A DNA stretch of 17,418 nucleotides from an archaeon (GTDB taxonomy: Archaea > Altiarchaeota > Altiarchaeia > JAFGQM01), in NCBI GenBank assembly GCA_029932835.1, contig JAOZPI010000010.1:1-17418 (forward strand), in the 5' to 3' direction. Positions 14,288 to 17,418 of this stretch are shown here, piece after piece. Numbering within the stretch: position 1 is the stretch's first letter; every line of letters starts with the position of its first letter. Below the pieces are notes generated by a model. That model searched no databases. It was given only the letters and a program-made list of their open reading frames with translations, and was not told the DNA's origin. The position numbers and the translations under genes were made by a program.

Positions 14288-14767
14288 ATGGTTAGAGAGA
14301 TGCTGACAATAAGAACAGAGGAATACATAGAGACTATTGATGAAATAGTCAAGAAGAAGGGTTATGCTAGGGTAAAGGATGTTTCAAAATTACTTGGAGT
14401 TGGGTTTTCTACAGTGTCAGAGATGTTTAACAAATTAAGTGAAAAGGGATACATAAATTATGAGAAACATGGGGGAGTAACACTTACCAACAAAGGAAAA
14501 AAAATAGCAACTAAATTATCAAAAAAACATGGAGTATTACGAGAGTTCTTCACTATGCTTGGAGTTGAAGAGAAAGTAGCTGATGAAGATGCATGTGAAA
14601 TTGAGCACGTAGTAAAGCAGGAGACAATGGACAGGCTTACAAAATTCGTTGAATTTGTTGAAAAGCATGAAGATCCTCTATGGCTAAAACGATTTAAGAA
14701 GTATTATGAAACTGGTGAACTACCGGAGTGTCCTCGGAGAACTAAAAAAGACAAGAACAAGCATTAA
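14288..14767 (+). CDS. MntR/DtxR-family metal-dependent transcriptional regulator
   Basis: Residues 9-75 are the winged helix (TEEYIETIDEIVKKKGYARVKDVSKLL..., TVSEMFNKLSEKGYINYEK, LTNKGKKIA), closest by eye to Bacillus MntR. Residues 76-140 are the dimerisation domain with metal ligands H81, C103, E106 and H107 (DACEIEHVV), plus E12 and E15 at the N-terminal site. The cysteine at 103 takes the place of MntR E99 and corresponds to C102 of the iron sensor DtxR. There is no C-terminal SH3 domain, and the tail is basic and short. It is expected to bind DNA when loaded with Fe2+ or Mn2+ and repress iron uptake; its position just after the feo operon supports iron. The ATG at 14288 fits a leaderless start; 14300 is an alternative. 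Confidence 0.88.
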   Translation: MVREMLTIRTEEYIETIDEIVKKKGYARVKDVSKLLGVGFSTVSEMFNKLSEKGYINYEKHGGVTLTNKGKKIATKLSKKHGVLREFFTMLGVEEKVADEDACEIEHVVKQETMDRLTKFVEFVEKHEDPLWLKRFKKYYETGELPECPRRTKKDKNKH

Positions 14768-15042
14768 GGCGACAAGGTAATAACAATAACACAGGAATCT
14801 TTTCACGATCGTGAGGCACTTTGAAGTTGTACACCGAGATCGTCTTTTCCAACCTCACAACCCTCTTGATTGGACATTCCCCACCCCTTGGAGCGATCGT
14901 CAACAACCCCCAGATTAAGCCAGCGAGTTTCGTTCCAATTGCCAGATTTCTCTTTGAACAAACGCAACCTTGATAATTTTTATTTTTCATCTCCCAACAA
15001 TAAGCTAATAGAGTCCTAAGTCTTTTTGGGACTATAGAAAAA
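14768..15042 (+). other. Intergenic region with possible gene remnant and repeat
   Basis: No RNA gene or solid coding frame is seen on the plus strand. It holds the palindrome CACGATCGTG (14804-14813), three GATCGT copies, and the second copy of the 15-base repeat (14994-15008). AGTCC/GGACT can form a hairpin (15012-15016 with 15029-15033) just before the next gene. The minus strand is open for 107 codons (15065-14742). Part of it (VVRLEKTISVYNFKVP) faintly recalls the end of intein/Hint domains but lacks the terminal HN, so it is at most a remnant. Confidence 0.4.
14994..15008 (+). repeat. 15-base intergenic repeat, copy 2
   Basis: Second copy of CCAACAATAAGCTAA (first at 9125-9139), 35 bases before the third surface-protein gene. 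Read on the minus strand, both copies encode LLAYCW in an open frame, which might mean they derive from the same lost gene. Confidence 0.6.
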
Positions 15043-16611
15043 ATGAACCTATGGGAGAGGATCAACGATCAGATGTGGGGTTTGCTGGATTTCTTCGACG
15101 CCCACGGTCTTCCACTCGGCTCCTTTTTTGACAGGCATCACCTCCCTCCCATCCTTTTCCCCCTCCTCCTGCTCCTTCTCTTTCTCCTCGCGGTGTGGTT
15201 ATCCTACCCAGCGCAAACATCCCTATGTGGCGACAATTTATGCGCTCCGGCAGAGAACTGCTCTACCTGCCCACAAGACTGCGGACCCTGCCCTACGACC
15301 CAGCCCTCTGGCGTCCCCCTTACAATCCAGATAGAAGATCCAGTACTTGAGCAGATCTCCATAACCCTCATAGATCCGCAGGGCAGGGTAATCGACAGCC
15401 AGACTGCAAGAAGGCGGATCTTTGATTTTTCGTTAGAGGAGGAGGGCGAGGTCAAGGTTGTTCTGAGGTGCCCAAACGGAAAGGAGGGATCCCTGAGGCC
15501 AAGAAAGATAAAAGCAAACACGATCCTCTCTATGCCTGTTCCGAACGGCTGCTTTGATTATCTCCAAGAGAGAGGGGCTCCTGTGGAGACGTATGGAAAT
15601 ATCCGTGTGAAACTCTCTGATTATGAAGGCAACCCTGCTTCTGCCACCCTCGTAGCGGTGAGGAAAATAGACTCTCTAAGGGAAGCTAGCAAATTTATAG
15701 AGGGAGAAGGGACCCTGAATGTGGGGGGAGATGCGTTCTACTACCTGATTGCCACAGGTTCATCTTATCAGCCCTATAATGGGGAGGGTGACTTTTTCTA
15801 TGTTCCTGCAGGGGAGACTATACAAAGAGAGATTCAGCTGCTCCCAGGTTCCAGCGGGAGGGGGCGGGTAACGGTATGTGCGGTCTCCGACTCGTCCGCG
15901 CTTACTACAGGGCGTGTATCCCTTGTTGACGCCAGCGGTTCAGAGATAGCCTCTGCTACCCTAACACCTCAGGACAACGGTTGCATAACATTTGAGGTTG
16001 GCGCAGGGAAGGTCGTTCGCGCGGCGATGTCCTATGTGCCGCAGGGGTGTATACCCCCCGGGATTTCAGATCGTGTTAGTGTCGCCTCTGGGGAAGAGAA
16101 GAGCATCACTCTCAAGGTCTCCTGCAACCTGGAGTACGCATATGTCCGGGTTATCGTGCACGACAGGGCTGGGCACATTCTTACAGAGAACACAACAATA
16201 ACGCTCTGGAACGCTGCCACAGGAGAGCAGATCCCAGGGAGCGCCCCGGATGGTTCTCTCTCCCTTGGTTCCGGCGGGTATACAGAAGAGGTGCGGGTTC
16301 CCGCCAAGACTCTTATTCAGGCAAAGGCCACGTCCCCCCCGTTAGGGTTTATAAACACGGTGTCTGGCCCGGGATCCTTCTCACCCGATGAGCATGCATC
16401 CATTGACATCATCCTTGGCGAACACAGCCATGGAAAGATGCAGTTTCCGGGAGCTTCTATCCTCTACTCACCAGTCCCGCCGGGAGCCCCGGTAAGGATA
16501 TTTATACAGCAGATACGCTACGGAGACACTGTGCTCACACCTGAGAATAGCGAGGTCTCTGTCTGGGTGAATGGGCAGAGGTACAACGTTACATATGTCC
16601 CATCGTCATAA
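15043..16611 (+). CDS. Anchored surface protein, paralogue 3 (short form without dockerin region)
   Basis: The 522 residues start with the same N-terminal block as the two giant proteins (MNLWERINDQMWGLLD...FFDRHHLPP), then a long hydrophobic anchor (about 15148-15205) and a Cys motif CGDNLC...CPQDCGPCP (about 15226-15290). Three beta-sandwich modules follow, homologous to those of the paralogues: GNIRVKLSDYEG..., GRVTVCAVSDSS... and AYVRVIVHDRAG.... The protein ends after the start of an Ig-like module, so the dockerin-like, MopE-like and Cys-rich C-terminal parts are absent. Stops follow closely in frame (TAA TGA), so this does not look like a fresh nonsense mutation. It is translationally coupled to the pilin-like gene by TAATG. 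The role is inferred as an extracellular scaffold held at the membrane. Confidence 0.85.
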   Translation: MNLWERINDQMWGLLDFFDAHGLPLGSFFDRHHLPPILFPLLLLLLFLLAVWLSYPAQTSLCGDNLCAPAENCSTCPQDCGPCPTTQPSGVPLTIQIEDPVLEQISITLIDPQGRVIDSQTARRRIFDFSLEEEGEVKVVLRCPNGKEGSLRPRKIKANTILSMPVPNGCFDYLQERGAPVETYGNIRVKLSDYEGNPASATLVAVRKIDSLREASKFIEGEGTLNVGGDAFYYLIATGSSYQPYNGEGDFFYVPAGETIQREIQLLPGSSGRGRVTVCAVSDSSALTTGRVSLVDASGSEIASATLTPQDNGCITFEVGAGKVVRAAMSYVPQGCIPPGISDRVSVASGEEKSITLKVSCNLEYAYVRVIVHDRAGHILTENTTITLWNAATGEQIPGSAPDGSLSLGSGGYTEEVRVPAKTLIQAKATSPPLGFINTVSGPGSFSPDEHASIDIILGEHSHGKMQFPGASILYSPVPPGAPVRIFIQQIRYGDTVLTPENSEVSVWVNGQRYNVTYVPSS

Positions 16612-17222
16612 TGACTCCTATGAAATCAAAGAGGGGGTTTTATCTTGTTTCCCCCCTGCTTGGAATCTTCATCTTTCTGATAACAATCTCTGCTGCATAC
16701 GTTGTCATATCAGAGAACCTGCACTCCATGGATGTGGCGCAGGCTTCCCCAAGCAGCGACATAATCTTCCTCTCGCAGGCCCTGGAGGCGGATATATTTG
16801 ATGTCTACTTCCAGAACTATCTCCAGAAGGTTCTGGACAGCTATCAGGTGGGCTCAGCCCCTGCCATACTAACAGACATTAAAAACCGGGTGAAGGGCAC
16901 CATAGCTACAGATCTTAAGAAGACCTATGAAGAGATCTCCAGAAAAGTGTTTGAGGTTAACTGTAATACAACAAAGGCCATGTACTCCCACATCTACATA
17001 ACCTTCAATGCCCAGAGTTCCGGGACCGATATCCTCCACACAGGCCGCCAGTTCAATCCGGACAAAACAACCGCTGTATGGCCCTTTATCTCCCACTATG
17101 GTCTGCGTTGCGAATCCGAAGAGCCCCCAGCCTCCTTTGAAATAAGCTTTAAGAGCAGATGGTATCTTCTGGACGCGTCCAACATATGCAATCAGGTCCC
17201 TGCGGCCTGCGGCCTTGCCTAG
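16611..17222 (+). CDS. Pilin-like secreted or membrane-anchored protein
   Basis: The 203 residues begin with a short basic leader (MTPMKSKRG) followed by FYLVSPLLGIFIFLITISAAYVVI. This has the G/F junction and the 20-residue hydrophobic stretch of type IV prepilins, although position +5 is Pro rather than Glu. The remainder is helical at first (about 50-110) and then beta-rich, with cysteines in EVNCN, LRCES, NICNQ and AACG. The ATG at 16611 overlaps the previous stop (TAATG). The ATG at 16620 would give a neater six-residue leader (MKSKRG). No pilus ATPase or platform gene lies in the window. Family not recognised; the pilin-like call rests on the N-terminus only. Confidence 0.65.
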   Translation: MTPMKSKRGFYLVSPLLGIFIFLITISAAYVVISENLHSMDVAQASPSSDIIFLSQALEADIFDVYFQNYLQKVLDSYQVGSAPAILTDIKNRVKGTIATDLKKTYEEISRKVFEVNCNTTKAMYSHIYITFNAQSSGTDILHTGRQFNPDKTTAVWPFISHYGLRCESEEPPASFEISFKSRWYLLDASNICNQVPAACGLA

Positions 17223-17267
17223 ATCTGCCCTGCAGATGAACCCTCAATGAGTGCCAAGCTGTTCCCA

Positions 17268-17275
17268 TTTATATA
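17268..17275 (+). promoter_or_regulatory. TATA box and ribosome site of the last gene
   Basis: TTTATATA at 17268-17275 predicts a transcript start near 17297. GGTGA at 17306-17310 lies five bases before the ATG at 17316. The gene therefore starts a new transcript with a short leader. Confidence 0.6.
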
Positions 17276-17315
17276 GAAAAAATCTAAATACTACACTGTT
17301 TTACTGGTGAATACT

Positions 17316-17418
17316 ATGGGGTATTATGACCGTATTTTTTCAAGGATTGATTACAGGTTGCTCGTGGTCTTGCCTCCCCTCTTAGGCCTTCTCCTCCTCC
17401 CCTTTGCGCTTCACATCG
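17316..17418 (+). CDS. N-terminus of a membrane protein (3' end outside window)
   Basis: Thirty-four codons are visible: MGYYDRIFSRIDYRLLVVLPP then a hydrophobic run LLGLLLLPFAL to the window edge. A charged cytoplasmic segment with DYRLLVVLP running into a membrane helix resembles the start of archaeal SecF/SecD proteins, but so little is seen that another anchored protein is equally possible. The start is supported by GGTGA and a TATA box at normal spacings. It lacks the FFDxHxxPP block of the surface-protein paralogues. Confidence 0.55.
   Translation, partial: MGYYDRIFSRIDYRLLVVLPPLLGLLLLPFALHI

Noticed and set aside
14742..15065. 107-codon minus-strand frame, possibly an intein/Hint remnant or small protein
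   Set aside because: The resemblance is limited to about 15 residues and lacks the terminal His-Asn. There is no ribosome site or TATA box, and it overlaps both neighbouring genes. Noted only as a possible remnant.
15043..16611. Third paralogue as a recent pseudogene truncated by a nonsense mutation
   Set aside because: Two stops follow in frame and the next gene is coupled to this stop by TAATG, so the short form looks settled rather than freshly broken.
1..17418. CRISPR arrays, insertion sequences or prophage genes
   Set aside because: No regularly spaced repeats, transposase motifs or phage proteins were seen. The GTTCATAT copies are too short and too promoter-bound to be CRISPR repeats.

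Overview
The window looks archaeal. Promoters carry TTTATATA-type TATA boxes, and several genes place the start codon about 23-30 bases downstream of the box with no Shine-Dalgarno (leaderless style). Other genes use GGAGGTG/GGTGA ribosome sites that match the archaeal 16S tail. Protein content also fits: an archaeal-type glutamate dehydrogenase, a radical SAM/SPASM enzyme, a MntR/DtxR-type metal regulator, and very large secreted proteins with CGDxxC...CPxDC, dockerin-like and GLDNNCD motifs of the kind common in DPANN and some deep euryarchaeal genomes. I cannot name the lineage from sequence alone.

Layout. Bases 1-7293 hold two giant paralogous secreted or anchored surface proteins, the first cut off at the window's left edge. 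Bases 7294-14767 form an AT-richer block of cellular genes: a possible structured RNA or long leader (7365-7605), glutamate dehydrogenase, a radical SAM/SPASM protein, a convergent winged-helix regulator, a ferrous-iron uptake (feo) operon and a MntR/DtxR-family repressor. Bases 15043-17418 return to GC-richer surface-protein genes: a third, shorter paralogue of the giant proteins, a translationally coupled pilin-like protein, and the start of another membrane protein.

How the parts work together. The feo operon is two FeoA-type SH3 proteins, FeoB split into a separate GTPase and a separate membrane permease, a four-helix membrane protein, and a 53-residue Cys-rich FeoC-like protein. Its genes are chained by GTGA/TAATG overlaps or very short gaps. 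The MntR/DtxR-like gene just downstream is the obvious candidate iron sensor. Separately, the winged-helix gene and the radical SAM gene share a GTTCATAT motif around their promoters (two and three copies), so the regulator probably controls both itself and the enzyme gene.

The three large surface proteins share an N-terminal cytoplasmic signature (W-x-LL ... FFDxHxxPP), a membrane anchor, a Cys knot and repeated beta-sandwich domains. The two long ones add dockerin-like calcium loops and MopE-like motifs. This N-terminal signature is the best candidate in the window for something not well described.
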